From a virus: 63,135 nucleotides of DNA. How positions within the stretch are numbered: the first letter of the stretch is position 1; each line of letters opens with the position of its first letter. A model generated the notes under the pieces. It was not told the DNA's origin, searched no databases, and saw only the letters and a list, made by a program, of their open reading frames with translations. Made by a program: the position numbers and the translations under genes. Positions 6,734-15,524 of this stretch are shown piece by piece. Location: positions 1 through 63,135 of the IMG/VR virus record IMGVR_UViG_3300045934_000076, one strand, 5' to 3'.

Positions 6734-7453
6734 ATGGGCCGCATCAAGGAGGTTTCGTTCAAGGCCAACGTCGAGACGCGACGCTTCGGGCATGTCCACA
6801 TCGAAGCGAAAGCCGATGTGGATAGAAACGAAGACCCCGGCGATGTGCTCGAGAACGTCAAGAGCTTCGTAGCACAGGAGCTCAAGGTCGCTCGTGATGG
6901 CGTTGGCCCCAACAAGGACGGTCGATTCGAGGACATGATCAAGGGCGAACCCGAAGTGATGGAAGAGGACCTCGCTCATTCGGGCGAGAACCCGCTCAAT
7001 CCCGGACGGATCACATCTTCTCATGTAGGATCTGGCACGCTCAAGCTCGGGACTGGAAAGCTCAAGGAGCTCCTCAACAGCGAGCGTGTCGCGAAGGCTC
7101 TTCGCGACTCCATGGACAAGCAGATGATCGTCGGCATCGCCGGCAAGGATCTCAAGGCCGGCGACATGGTCACAGTCGATGAGCATGGCCGTCTCATTGA
7201 GATCAGAAACGATTGGGTCAACGGCGAGAAGATCGTGAAGCGAGAGACTCAGGATGGGAGGATCACAGTCCAGAAAATCTCCATGAAGGATCCTGGCGGC
7301 AGAAGGCCGGAGGATTTCTTTATCACTATCGACGAAGCTCTTGAAGAGAAACTCAAGATGGGCGCCTTCACCCAAGATCAGCTACGTGATCTGTTCAAGA
7401 AAGAAGTGACAGCTGAACATCGGCGACGTGACAAGGAGGACAAACTCAGATGA
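6734..7453 (+). CDS. Hypothetical protein, 239 aa
   Basis: The N-terminal 55 residues look like a beta-alpha domain (VSFKANVETRRFGHVHIEAK followed by a helix). The middle is charged, and the C-terminal 60 residues are basic and helical. Sequences of this style precede polymerases in many phages, but I do not recognise the family. A replication-accessory role is possible from position only. Confidence 0.65.
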   Translation: MGRIKEVSFKANVETRRFGHVHIEAKADVDRNEDPGDVLENVKSFVAQELKVARDGVGPNKDGRFEDMIKGEPEVMEEDLAHSGENPLNPGRITSSHVGSGTLKLGTGKLKELLNSERVAKALRDSMDKQMIVGIAGKDLKAGDMVTVDEHGRLIEIRNDWVNGEKIVKRETQDGRITVQKISMKDPGGRRPEDFFITIDEALEEKLKMGAFTQDQLRDLFKKEVTAEHRRRDKEDKLR

Positions 7454-7623
7454 TGAACCATCAGCTCTACGTTCGCACTCCACCCTGGACGAAGGAGTAC
7501 TTCATGGTCATTCGCGTCCGTCCTGAAGATCCAACGGAGGAACAGATGCCGATCTCTCGTGAAGGCATCGAGAAGTTCCTGAACGCTGGTGGCAAGGTTC
7601 ACTGGAATCCGGTCTGGAAGTGA
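7450..7623 (+). CDS. Small hypothetical protein, 57 aa
   Basis: A tight 57-residue gene with ATGA overlap upstream and GTGA overlap into the polymerase. The sequence begins MMNHQLYVRTPPWTKEYF and ends HWNPVWK. No motif is recognised, but the double overlap and coding-like composition support it as real. Confidence 0.6.
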   Translation: MMNHQLYVRTPPWTKEYFMVIRVRPEDPTEEQMPISREGIEKFLNAGGKVHWNPVWK

Positions 7624-9545
7624 AGAAGTACGGCATGCCGAACCGCGATCAGGGAAGTCTCATGGGCGTCATGAGACCGGAGAAGAAGCATCACTGGCGA
7701 CCAGGCGAATTCCCGAACCTCGACGGCGTAGACGAACTCGGCGCCGACTTCGAAGCTGATGGGCCTTGTCTCCAAGGGAAGCCCTGCACAGGAGGCCTTC
7801 GATGGTGGGATGATGCGAGGGCCATCGGTCTTTCACTGGCCTGGGGCGAAGGTGCGGACGAACGATCGTTCTACCTCCCGTGGGGCCACGTTGGCGGGAA
7901 CGTCGATCCTGAGAAGGCGAAAGCCTGGATCAGAGATACACTCCGCTACAAGAAGCTCTACTGGATCAACGGCTCGTACGACATCAACCTGGGCCATGCA
8001 TCAGGCATCGACTTCGAAGAGATGGAATGCTGGTCAGCCGACGTCGGCTTCTACGCTGCCCTCCTCGACGACCATCGTATGCGGTTCAACCTCGATTCAA
8101 TCTCTAAGGAATATCTTGGCTACGGCAAGAAGGAGTTGCCACAAGGATCGATCGAGCACATGTCGCAGCTCCATGCAGGTGAAGCCGAGGAGTACGCTCG
8201 CCACGATGCGCTCCTGAACTGGCGGCTCAGGCAGAAGATGTGGCCGATGATCCAGGAGGAAGAGCTCGAGGAGGTGGCTGAGCTCGAAGAGGAGGTCATC
8301 TACGCGACTTGTGCCATGGAGCGTGCTGGAGCACCGATAGACGTTCCCAAGCTCGAGCGATGGTGCAACGAAGTCGAGCAGATCCGTATGCGGCTGCTCA
8401 CTGACATCCAACGTGAGGTCGGGTTCCGCTTCGAGCCAACTCACCGTGACTCGAAGCTGAGACTGTTCAGAGAGCTGGGTCTTGAGAACCCGTTCCGGAC
8501 TGAGAAGAAGCAAGAGGAGAGTTTCACAGCGGACATTCTCTCGAGCTTTGACCATCCGACTGTTCAAAAGTGGTACCTCTACAATCTCTACACGTCCCTC
8601 GACAACAAGTTCCTGACGGGCTATCGCAAGCGTGTGGATCGCAATGGAATCCTTCGTTACTCGCTCCACCAGATGGCTTGTGAGGAAGGAGGCACAGTCT
8701 CAGGCCGGTATTCCAGTTCACGAATGACTGCCAGCGAAGGGATCAACGTCCAACAAGTCACGAAGCCGTCAAAGCAGAAGACGAGCTGGAAGAATCTCGA
8801 GAAGTATGCGAAGCTGGCTCCGTACATCAAGGAGTTCATCGTTCGTGAGCTGTTCATTCCTCAGTCTGGTCATTGGTTCAGCTCTGACGCGCGACAGATT
8901 GAGTATCGGCTCTTCGCCCACTATGCTAACACCGAAAACATCCTCCAGAAATATCGTGAAAACCCACTCACCGATTTCCACGCTGTTGTGATGGAGATGG
9001 TGCAGAAGACAAAGCAGATCAACCGTGATCGCACGAAGGACTTGAACTTCGCAAAGATCTACGGTGCTGGCATCAAGAAGATTGCATGGATGCTCGGGTT
9101 CAGACGTGCGAATGCTCCTGAAAGCAGTGACGAGGGAGTTGCTCAGGCCAAGCCCTTCGTTGAAGCTTACGACAAGGAATTTCCCGAAGCGAAGGCTCTT
9201 CTCTACGAAGCCAGCCAGATCGCCGAGAAGCGTGGCTACGTCAAGACCGTCCTCGGAAGGCGTGCTCGCTTCATTCGAGGAGCGTTCTCACACAAGGCAC
9301 TCAATCGCGTGATTCAGGGTGGCGCAGCGGACATCGCCAAGAAGAAGTCGGCTCGTCTCCATGCAACTCGCAAGGAGACTGGCCTCAAGCTTCGCTTTCC
9401 GATGCACGACGAGTTCTGCGGTGACATTCCCGACAGAGGAGCACTCGAGAAGGTCGCCAAGATCCTAGACGAACAGGACTACGATCTTCGCGTGCCCATC
9501 CTGTGGGACACGCGCATGGGACCGAACTGGAAGGAGGCAGCGTGA
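7620..9545 (+). CDS. Family A DNA polymerase with 3'-5' exonuclease
   Basis: A 641-residue replicative polymerase of the Pol I/T7 type. The N-terminal proofreading exonuclease has D-x-E (ADFEAD), NGSYD and YARHD for Exo I-III. Polymerase motif A is SSDARQIEYRLFA, motif B is RTKDLNFAKIYGAG, and motif C is MHDEF, all intact. The 5' nuclease domain is absent, as in T7. The GTG start overlaps the previous stop. If the phage uses a modified pyrimidine triphosphate, this is the enzyme that would incorporate it. Confidence 0.95.
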   Translation: MKKYGMPNRDQGSLMGVMRPEKKHHWRPGEFPNLDGVDELGADFEADGPCLQGKPCTGGLRWWDDARAIGLSLAWGEGADERSFYLPWGHVGGNVDPEKAKAWIRDTLRYKKLYWINGSYDINLGHASGIDFEEMECWSADVGFYAALLDDHRMRFNLDSISKEYLGYGKKELPQGSIEHMSQLHAGEAEEYARHDALLNWRLRQKMWPMIQEEELEEVAELEEEVIYATCAMERAGAPIDVPKLERWCNEVEQIRMRLLTDIQREVGFRFEPTHRDSKLRLFRELGLENPFRTEKKQEESFTADILSSFDHPTVQKWYLYNLYTSLDNKFLTGYRKRVDRNGILRYSLHQMACEEGGTVSGRYSSSRMTASEGINVQQVTKPSKQKTSWKNLEKYAKLAPYIKEFIVRELFIPQSGHWFSSDARQIEYRLFAHYANTENILQKYRENPLTDFHAVVMEMVQKTKQINRDRTKDLNFAKIYGAGIKKIAWMLGFRRANAPESSDEGVAQAKPFVEAYDKEFPEAKALLYEASQIAEKRGYVKTVLGRRARFIRGAFSHKALNRVIQGGAADIAKKKSARLHATRKETGLKLRFPMHDEFCGDIPDRGALEKVAKILDEQDYDLRVPILWDTRMGPNWKEAA

Positions 9546-9691
9546 AGACGGAGAAGAAGTTGAGCCCGACGAGGCGCATCTATCTGCTCGAGTTGAAGGT
9601 CAAGCAGCTCGAGAAGCTCTTGAAGGACCTCCAAGACAGGCTCACGTTCCATTCGCATCACATCAGTGAGCTCAACCATCACGACTTCTGA
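9542..9691 (+). CDS. Small coiled-coil protein
   Basis: A 49-residue protein starting GTG over the polymerase stop. Residues 12-36 form a Leu-rich helix (YLLELKVKQLEKLLKDL) suited to a coiled coil, followed by a His-rich end. A polymerase accessory peptide is conceivable, but no family is known to me. Confidence 0.6.
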   Translation: MKTEKKLSPTRRIYLLELKVKQLEKLLKDLQDRLTFHSHHISELNHHDF

Positions 9692-9897
9692 TGAAGTGGC
9701 TGGCCTCGCTCGGCGATAATTCGTCTCTATCGGGGGAGAAGCGACTTGGAATCATCGAAGCTGATTCCATCCTGGATGCATCGTTCATCGCGAGTTTCAA
9801 GTTCCAGATTCTTCCAGAGTACATCAAGATCGAGTTCATCGAGGCCAGCGGCACGGAGCACGCGAACGTCTTGCTGAAGAAGCTTTCAAGGAGATAG
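9691..9897 (+). CDS. Small hypothetical protein, 68 aa
   Basis: The ATG shares one base with the previous stop. It is a short mixed alpha/beta protein with hydrophobic segment SFKFQILPEYIKIEFIEA and a basic C-terminus. No motif is recognised. Confidence 0.6.
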   Translation: MKWLASLGDNSSLSGEKRLGIIEADSILDASFIASFKFQILPEYIKIEFIEASGTEHANVLLKKLSRR

Positions 9898-9900
9898 ATC

Positions 9901-10749
9901 ATGGACTTGACTGTGTTCATTCCGACTCGAGGGCGAATCGGGCTCAACAAGCAGATCACGCTGAGGGAGTTCCGTGATAAGCTCCCGAGCGTGAGGCCCA
10001 TCATCGTGTGTCCCGCGTACGAGGCACCCGAGCACTCGAAGTACTACGACTACGTCTGGCCGTGCCCTGTCGAAGGGATCGGGCCGACGCGGCAGTGGAT
10101 CATCGAGCAGTCGAAGACGAACGGAGTGCTGATGCTCGACGACGATCTGTACTTCAGCATGAGGGAGAACCCGTTCGAGCCGAGGCCTCTCATCCAATGC
10201 CACGATCTGGGGCCGCTGATGCAGTGGGTCAGCGATCAGCTGGATCGTGGCTACGTCCACGGAGGCATCAGCGCACGTCAGGGGAATCAGAACATTCTGT
10301 TCCCTTGGACCGACTGTCTCCGGGTCAACAACGCGCATCTGTTCAACCGCGACGTCTATCTTCGCGAGGGGATACGCTTCGACAGGCTCCCTGTGATGGA
10401 GGACTTCGACGTGACCCTGGGCCTCCTCGTGAGGGGCTACCCGAACCGCGTGGCGTACCACTACTGCTGGAGCCAGCGCGGCAGCGGGCTCTCAGGAGGC
10501 TGTTCGTCGTATCGCACGCCCGAAGTACAGGCCGAGGCGGCCGAGAAGCTGCATCAGCTCTACCCGCGCTTCGTTAAGATCGTGGAGAAGACCGCCATCA
10601 GTGGCGGCTCCGTCTTCGCGGGCAAGCCTCGCACCGACGTCAACATCTATTGGGTGAAGGCTTGGGAAGCCCGGACTCCACGCGACGGCCAGCCCGAGCC
10701 CTTCATCGGTCGGCAAGTTCCGATGAAGTTCCCTGACGAGGTGGAGTGA
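9901..10749 (+). CDS. TAGT-like GT-A glycosyltransferase
   Basis: A 282-residue protein with a GT-A-type nucleotide-sugar fold. IPTRGR occurs at 7-12, GPTRQW at about 61, LDDD (metal-binding DxD-like) at about 79-82, and MEDFDV at about 166. The IPTRGR plus LDDD pattern is like TET/JBP-associated glycosyltransferases (TAGT), which are proposed to glycosylate hydroxymethylated pyrimidines in phage DNA. It is immediately followed by a radical SAM gene and two further glycosyltransferases, favouring DNA-base decoration over cell-wall chemistry. Sugar and acceptor are unknown. Confidence 0.8.
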   Translation: MDLTVFIPTRGRIGLNKQITLREFRDKLPSVRPIIVCPAYEAPEHSKYYDYVWPCPVEGIGPTRQWIIEQSKTNGVLMLDDDLYFSMRENPFEPRPLIQCHDLGPLMQWVSDQLDRGYVHGGISARQGNQNILFPWTDCLRVNNAHLFNRDVYLREGIRFDRLPVMEDFDVTLGLLVRGYPNRVAYHYCWSQRGSGLSGGCSSYRTPEVQAEAAEKLHQLYPRFVKIVEKTAISGGSVFAGKPRTDVNIYWVKAWEARTPRDGQPEPFIGRQVPMKFPDEVE

Positions 10750-11003
10750 TGGCCATCGAAGCGATCACCCACTACGAAGTGACCTGCGACGAGTGCCAGG
10801 ATGTGCTCGTCGATGACGACGGCAGCATCCAGCTCTTCGAGAGCGAAGAAGAGGCCATTGTCGGCATGACCGACTACTCATGGATCCGTGAGAACGAAGG
10901 CACGGACCAAGAGCGCGTGATCTGCGACGGCTGTGCGGAGAACGCGGAAGAGGAGCACGAAGCTTCGAAGCTCGATGACGAAGAGGAGGACGACGATGAG
11001 TGA
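10749..11003 (+). CDS. Acidic zinc-ribbon protein
   Basis: An 84-residue protein with CDEC (14-17) and CDGC (59-62) spaced as a zinc ribbon, and a C-terminal tail of almost only Asp and Glu. TGATG coupling to the glycosyltransferase and overlap with the radical SAM gene place it in the modification cassette. DNA mimicry or protein interaction through the acidic tail is possible. Confidence 0.65.
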   Translation: MAIEAITHYEVTCDECQDVLVDDDGSIQLFESEEEAIVGMTDYSWIRENEGTDQERVICDGCAENAEEEHEASKLDDEEEDDDE

Positions 11004-12027
11004 CTATCGCCAAGATCCTCCGTACTCGCTTCAAGTCGAGCTCGTCGAGGGTTGTACTCTCGCGTGTGACTTCTGTGGCATCAACGGCATCCGCGAGAAG
11101 CCGGGCCTCTTCAAGTTCATGAAGCTCGACACGGCAATCCAGATCGCTTCGCAGGTGAAAGCGCTGGACTGGAATCCACGGATCGAATTCGCTATGCACG
11201 GGGAGCCGTCGCTTCACCCACAGCTCCTCATGATCGTCGACTCGTTCCGCACAATCCTGGGGCCTCACGCGTCGATCGTGATGTTCAGCAATGGCTCCGG
11301 CTTCCTGCCACGACCCGAGCTCATCGATGAGCTCCTCGACGCCGGCCTCAACACTCTGGGCCTCGACGCCTACGAGCACGTCAACATCGTGCCTCGTGTC
11401 ATGCGAGCCTATTCCGAACTGCCGGGCAAGAACCCGGTCTACTTCTATCCCGAGGACAAGACGCAGAACATGCACTCGGGACGTCGTGTCGGCCACAAGG
11501 ACGTAGTCGTGATCCAAGACATCTTGTCTGCCGAGGAGGGCAATCACGCCACACTCAACACTCACTGCGGCGGCGGGATGAAGCCCCCCGATGGGCTTCC
11601 TCTCAAGCGACGTTGTGCGAAGCCATTCAGGGAGCTGGCGATCCGGTGGGACGGCAACGTCGCGCTCTGCTGCAATGACTTTCGTGGCGAGTTCAAGGTC
11701 GGCAACATCATGGAGATCGGCATCGACGCCGTCTGGCAACATCCCCGTATGATGGCGGCCAGGGTCAAGCTGATGCAGAGCGATCGTGGCTTCAAACCGT
11801 GTGACAAATGCACGGCGCTGAGCATGCGAGTTGGTCTCCTTCCCGACTCGAAGGGCAAGCTCGTGCTCAACGATCCCACTCAAGAAGAGGAGATGCTTCT
11901 GCAAGAAGCCGTCGCCGGGCAGCCGTACACTCCCGTCGTTCTTCGGATGTGGGAGGTCGGGAGTGGGCCGCACAACCTCATCCCTGATCGCAAGAAGGCG
12001 CTCATGGACGCCATGAAGAGGAAGTGA
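10996..12027 (+). CDS. Radical SAM enzyme with SPASM/twitch-like C-terminus
   Basis: A 343-residue protein. The 4Fe-4S-binding C-x3-C-x2-C is at Cys20, 24 and 27 (GCTLACDFCG), followed by a TIM-barrel-like region with HGEPSLHP. The C-terminal part has RRCAKPF, ALCCND and CDKC, as in SPASM/twitch auxiliary cluster domains. ATG 10996 follows AGAGGAGGA. Radical SAM enzymes occur in thymidine hypermodification clusters such as that of Pseudomonas phage M6. The setting between glycosyltransferases and a MazG-like gene fits such a role, but the substrate cannot be read. Confidence 0.88.
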   Translation: MSDYRQDPPYSLQVELVEGCTLACDFCGINGIREKPGLFKFMKLDTAIQIASQVKALDWNPRIEFAMHGEPSLHPQLLMIVDSFRTILGPHASIVMFSNGSGFLPRPELIDELLDAGLNTLGLDAYEHVNIVPRVMRAYSELPGKNPVYFYPEDKTQNMHSGRRVGHKDVVVIQDILSAEEGNHATLNTHCGGGMKPPDGLPLKRRCAKPFRELAIRWDGNVALCCNDFRGEFKVGNIMEIGIDAVWQHPRMMAARVKLMQSDRGFKPCDKCTALSMRVGLLPDSKGKLVLNDPTQEEEMLLQEAVAGQPYTPVVLRMWEVGSGPHNLIPDRKKALMDAMKRK

Positions 12028-12491
12028 TGCCGAAGGACTACGCTTACGTCAGCAAGACCGACAAGGCTCGAGACGACGTTCTCGAGGAGTACCTCACCTG
12101 GGCACTCGAGACCTTCCCCGACGAGACCCTGATCCAGCAGGCGATCCATCTCGTGAAGGAGACTAAGGAGCTCGACGAGCTGGAGTCAAATGCTCCGGTG
12201 AAGGATCGTCACCGGCTCCTTGAAGAGCGCGCCGACGTGGCCTTCATCGCGGTCCTCATCGCGTGCCGCATCATCGAGCGGTGCCATGAAGAAGGGCTGG
12301 ACTGGGGCCTCATCCAAGCGATGGTGACCAAGCTGGATCGCAATCGTCGCCGTCGGTGGGCTCGCACTCCTGACGGCGACTATCAGCACGTATGCCAAGC
12401 CTGCGGCATCGCGCGCAAGGAGCACACGGGCATCGTACATCACTTCGTCGAGTTCAAGGAAGAACTCGGCCCCGTAGGAGGTGGAGCTTGA
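12027..12491 (+). CDS. MazG-like nucleotide pyrophosphohydrolase
   Basis: A 154-residue all-helical protein. The acidic motifs KETKELDEL and EERADVAFI match the E-x2-E ... E-x2-D metal site of MazG/dUTPase-2-type enzymes, which hydrolyse (d)NTPs to monophosphates. A C-terminal CQACG with following His could form an added zinc knuckle. TGATG coupling joins it to the radical SAM gene. It may remove an unwanted canonical dNTP so that a modified one is incorporated; the specificity is inferred only. Confidence 0.75.
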   Translation: MPKDYAYVSKTDKARDDVLEEYLTWALETFPDETLIQQAIHLVKETKELDELESNAPVKDRHRLLEERADVAFIAVLIACRIIERCHEEGLDWGLIQAMVTKLDRNRRRRWARTPDGDYQHVCQACGIARKEHTGIVHHFVEFKEELGPVGGGA

Positions 12492-13324
12492 GGGTGATCA
12501 TACCAACGCGAGGGCATCTACCTCGCATGAGGGCGCACAAGCTCTTCAAGCCGGGCGAGGTCTGCTTCGTGGTCGACGATGAAGCAACTCGTGAAAGACT
12601 GGCCCACGATGAGGAGTTCCAGAACGAGATCTACGTGAGTGGCATCCTGCGCAAGGACCACGGCCTCAGCACCATCGCCAAGATCCGAGACTTCATCAGC
12701 CAGGAGATTCTTGCTGATGGCGAGTGGGCGCTGCTCGTGGACGACAACATCGGTGAACTCACGCGTGTCAGCGACGAGTACTACCAGATGGAGATGATCC
12801 AGCATCTCCTTCCGGACCGTCCATCGCGCGAGTGGCGCCAGATCTTCGCCACTCCAGCAGATCCGTGGGAACTGGCGGCAGAGCTGAAGGCCAAGTGCGA
12901 AGAACTCGGCACGATCATGGGCGGACTGGCCGCCGAGCCGAACTACTTCTATCGCACGACGAAGTGGAGCATCGGGTCGTACACGAAGGCCAAGTTTGCT
13001 GTGTACCGCAACGACCGATCGCTCCCGTGGTACGCATTCAAGGACTGCATGTTCGAAGACTTCGTCATGACCGCCCAGGTCATCGCGAAGTATGGATGTG
13101 TCGCGAACAACCGCTTCGCTCGCATGGACAATCCCTACTTCGAACCGGGAGGGATCGGTTCGTACGCCGACCGTCATGACGCGATGATGCACGACTGCAA
13201 GTGGCTCGTCGAGCATTATCCGGGCCTCGTGAAGTACTACAAGGACAAGAAGTGCGCCGTGACGTTCAAGCTCCACACTCAGAAGTCAATCAACGCGTGG
13301 CGCATCTCGAACGGCTACGCCTGA
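12488..13324 (+). CDS. GT-A glycosyltransferase, TAGT-like paralogue 2
   Basis: A 278-residue protein beginning MRVIIPTRG from TTG 12488 (4-base overlap, preceded by GGAGGTGG); GTG 12494 is an alternative start. LLVDDN at about 82-87 is the likely metal/nucleotide-sugar motif, and CMFEDF occurs at about 187. The C-terminus ends in a basic, aromatic segment. It shares many blocks with the next gene (NYFxRTxKW, MFEDF, NRF, GGIG), so the two are tandem paralogues. A DNA-base acceptor is inferred from the cassette context. Confidence 0.72.
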   Translation: MRVIIPTRGHLPRMRAHKLFKPGEVCFVVDDEATRERLAHDEEFQNEIYVSGILRKDHGLSTIAKIRDFISQEILADGEWALLVDDNIGELTRVSDEYYQMEMIQHLLPDRPSREWRQIFATPADPWELAAELKAKCEELGTIMGGLAAEPNYFYRTTKWSIGSYTKAKFAVYRNDRSLPWYAFKDCMFEDFVMTAQVIAKYGCVANNRFARMDNPYFEPGGIGSYADRHDAMMHDCKWLVEHYPGLVKYYKDKKCAVTFKLHTQKSINAWRISNGYA

Positions 13325-13331
13325 GGTGATC

Positions 13332-14225
13332 ATGCTGACAGACGAACTTCGCGCACTCGCCCCGACGGTGATCATTGTGAGCCGTGCCCACGCTCCTCGG
13401 ATGCATGCTCACAACATCCTACTGGAGCAGGACTATCCGCGGTGGTTCATCGTCGTTGATGACAACGAGCAAGCTCATCGGTGTTCCGAGATGGGCATTC
13501 CCGATGCTCGCATCAAGGTCTGCTTCGTACAGAAGGCTGAGGTCCCGCCGATGGATCGACCTGCCTTTGCGAGGGAGTGGGCAGAGAAGAATCTAATCAA
13601 GAAGAGTGAGTGGTACGTCAGCCTCGATGACAACGTCCGCGGCTGGACGTGGCTGCCGGAACCGTACTACTCAATGGACTCCGTCAACACAGAGTTCACG
13701 CCAGAAGGATTCGGCACGAGGACATGGCGCGAGCTCTATGAGACCCCATGTCCATTCGAGCGCGTCGTCAAAGCCTGGATCGAGATGATCCATGAGTGCA
13801 TGGAATACGGGACCTGGGCGGGCGGACTCTCGATCGAGAACAATTACTTCTTCCGAACGAAGAAGTGGCAGCGACTCGGCTACGTCCGGGCACAGAACGC
13901 CATCTGGCTGAACACTGGCCTACCCTTCTACTACTGGAAGGGGAATATGTTCGAGGACTTCACGAGGAGCGTCGACGTCGTGGCGCGGACCGGTGGAGTC
14001 CTGATCAATCGCTTCCTCAAGCCGATCAAGACGGCGTTCGAGGAGGGCGGCATCGGTCACTTCGTTCAGCGAAAGCCGGAGCTGACAGCGGTCTGCGCTC
14101 GGCTCATGGAGATGTATCCCGGTCTCCTGACCCCGGTCAAGGGACGCGACTACTCGCTGTCTTTCGCCATGCACAGCGACAAGTCGGTGCGAGCATGGCG
14201 GGAGAAGCACGGGTATCTGTCATGA
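13332..14225 (+). CDS. GT-A glycosyltransferase, TAGT-like paralogue 3
   Basis: A 297-residue protein. SLDDN at about 97 replaces the LVDDN of its neighbour. Shared blocks are ENNYFFRTKKW, NMFEDF (about 205), NRF and EEGGIGHF. The N-terminal strand is VIIVSRAHAPRM instead of the IPTRGR type. ATG 13332 is chosen over GTG 13326 because GAGGTG lies just upstream; both are possible. Two successive paralogues could add two sugars or serve different acceptors. Confidence 0.7.
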   Translation: MLTDELRALAPTVIIVSRAHAPRMHAHNILLEQDYPRWFIVVDDNEQAHRCSEMGIPDARIKVCFVQKAEVPPMDRPAFAREWAEKNLIKKSEWYVSLDDNVRGWTWLPEPYYSMDSVNTEFTPEGFGTRTWRELYETPCPFERVVKAWIEMIHECMEYGTWAGGLSIENNYFFRTKKWQRLGYVRAQNAIWLNTGLPFYYWKGNMFEDFTRSVDVVARTGGVLINRFLKPIKTAFEEGGIGHFVQRKPELTAVCARLMEMYPGLLTPVKGRDYSLSFAMHSDKSVRAWREKHGYLS

Positions 14226-14353
14226 GTGAACCCCTCACGTGGCTCGGGGTTCTGGTCTTGGCCATGACCTTCGTGAACTTCATGATACTCGGTTTCAATC
14301 TCAAGCTCTACACCGAGATCATGAAGGAGAAGTCTCATCGGGACAGGAGATAG
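14222..14353 (+). CDS. Single-span membrane peptide
   Basis: A 43-residue protein starting ATGA over the previous stop. Residues 7-30 form a hydrophobic span (LGVLVLAMTFVNFMILGFNL), followed by a basic tail ending KSHRDRR, giving an N-out, C-in prediction. The function is unknown. Confidence 0.6.
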   Translation: MSEPLTWLGVLVLAMTFVNFMILGFNLKLYTEIMKEKSHRDRR

Positions 14354-14355
14354 AC

Positions 14356-14931
14356 ATGATTCTCACGCCTCGCGTCCACGGCAACGGTTTCGTTCAGCTT
14401 GATCTCACCGACAAGTTCCGGCTCAACATCTGGGGCCACTGTGACATCCCTCGGCAGAAGATCGGCACGCAGATTCACGACCATCGCTTCGCCTTCCGCA
14501 GTCGGGTACTTCTCGGCCAGCTCGGCAATCTGCGATGGAGGTACACGCAGACCAGCCGATTCGGGAGCCACGAGATCTATCACGCACGACCTCGCGTCGG
14601 CGAAGACACCGAGCTGATACCGACCGGCGACTGTGTCGATCTGTTCAACGATGGCAAGCCCGAGGTCTACGGTCCCGGCGATACGTACTTCATGAACATC
14701 GCCGAGCTCCATGAGAGTGTCGTCATGGGACTGGCTGTCACTCTCATCGAGAAGATCAACGTGGCTCCGCAGCACGAACCTCGTATCTTCGTCGAACGTG
14801 GCAAGCAGCCGGATAACGACTTCGTCCGTCATGAGGCTCTGCCCGAAGACAAGCTCTGGCAGATCGTCATCGACGTGCTCAAGAACGCAGACATCCGGGG
14901 ATCGATCATCTCGAGAATCGATGGCATCTAG
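14356..14931 (+). CDS. Cupin-fold protein
   Basis: A 191-residue protein. GTQIHDHRFAFRS (about 40-52) matches cupin motif 1 with H-x-H. YGPGDTYFMNIAELHES (about 98-114) matches motif 2 with P-G and His. Cupins bind a metal and include dioxygenases, isomerases and decarboxylases. It lies between the glycosyltransferases and the base-hypermodification gene, so it may act on the modified nucleotide or sugar. An RmlC-like epimerase role is equally possible. Confidence 0.65.
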   Translation: MILTPRVHGNGFVQLDLTDKFRLNIWGHCDIPRQKIGTQIHDHRFAFRSRVLLGQLGNLRWRYTQTSRFGSHEIYHARPRVGEDTELIPTGDCVDLFNDGKPEVYGPGDTYFMNIAELHESVVMGLAVTLIEKINVAPQHEPRIFVERGKQPDNDFVRHEALPEDKLWQIVIDVLKNADIRGSIISRIDGI

Positions 14932-15017
14932 CTGCTGTCTCATGTGCCGAGGCGACTGTCGCCCCGGTAACGAATGTCGCTGTCATTGGTACGAAGACCC
15001 ACTCTATGGAGGGAAGC

Positions 15018-15482
15018 ATGAGTATCTTGTTGTCTCTGGTCCTAGCTTCAAACTTGCAGAGCCTCGAGCCGCCGAAACAGGAGATCTGTCAACCGAAAAC
15101 CCCGAAAGCCCACGTCGGCTCGATCGTGATCTTCGTGCAGTACATCGCTCCGTACAAGGGCCAGAAGTGGGCAGCTCTGATGATCGAAGACCCGAGGGAG
15201 TGCCCACCGAACTCCCCGGAGTGGTGGAAGGACTGTGCCAACCTCAAGATCTGGAAGCGCGAACTCAGCCAGAGCGAGAACCCGACGGTCGTCCTCGGTC
15301 CCGATGAACAGCCGCGTAACTGCGAGATCATCGATGGCCAGAGCAAGTGCGATCACGTCTACACCGGCGATGACAACAAGATCGGCGTGCCTCACGATCC
15401 AACTGGCACCGAGGGACGCTCTTGGCACATTTGGGGCGAAGCTCCCGACGAGCAAGATCCACAAGTCACGCCGCAGAATTAG
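15018..15482 (+). CDS. Hypothetical protein, possibly secreted
   Basis: A 154-residue protein. ATG 15018 follows GGAGG at 5 bases. The first 14 residues are hydrophobic (MSILLSLVLASNLQ) but lack the usual basic start, so export is uncertain. Four Cys and many Pro, Trp and Asp lie in the mature part. Between 14932 and 15017 a Cys-rich frame (ATG 14921, CCLMCRGDC) is open but would overlap this gene heavily, so I do not call it. It is the last gene before promoter P2. Confidence 0.6.
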   Translation: MSILLSLVLASNLQSLEPPKQEICQPKTPKAHVGSIVIFVQYIAPYKGQKWAALMIEDPRECPPNSPEWWKDCANLKIWKRELSQSENPTVVLGPDEQPRNCEIIDGQSKCDHVYTGDDNKIGVPHDPTGTEGRSWHIWGEAPDEQDPQVTPQN

Positions 15483-15483
15483 C

Positions 15484-15512
15484 TTGCTTTAGTTGCTAAC
15501 TTATGGTATAAG
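15484..15512 (+). promoter_or_regulatory. Promoter P2, shared-core family
   Basis: A -35 TTGCTT (15484-15489), 17-base spacer and extended -10 TGG-TATAAG (15504-15512). The 17-base core GTTGCTAACTTATGGTA is shared with P1 and P3. The predicted start is only about 6 bases before GTG 15525, so the transcript of the hypermodification gene would be nearly leaderless. The AAGGAG at 15510 overlaps the -10 and would serve as a ribosome site only on read-through transcripts. Confidence 0.72.
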
Positions 15513-15524
15513 GAGCTTCCCACC

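Noticed and set aside
14921-15307. Cys-rich frame from ATG 14921 (CCLMCRGDC)
   Set aside because: It would overlap the well-supported gene at 15018 by nearly 300 bases in another frame; only its first 30 codons look protein-like.
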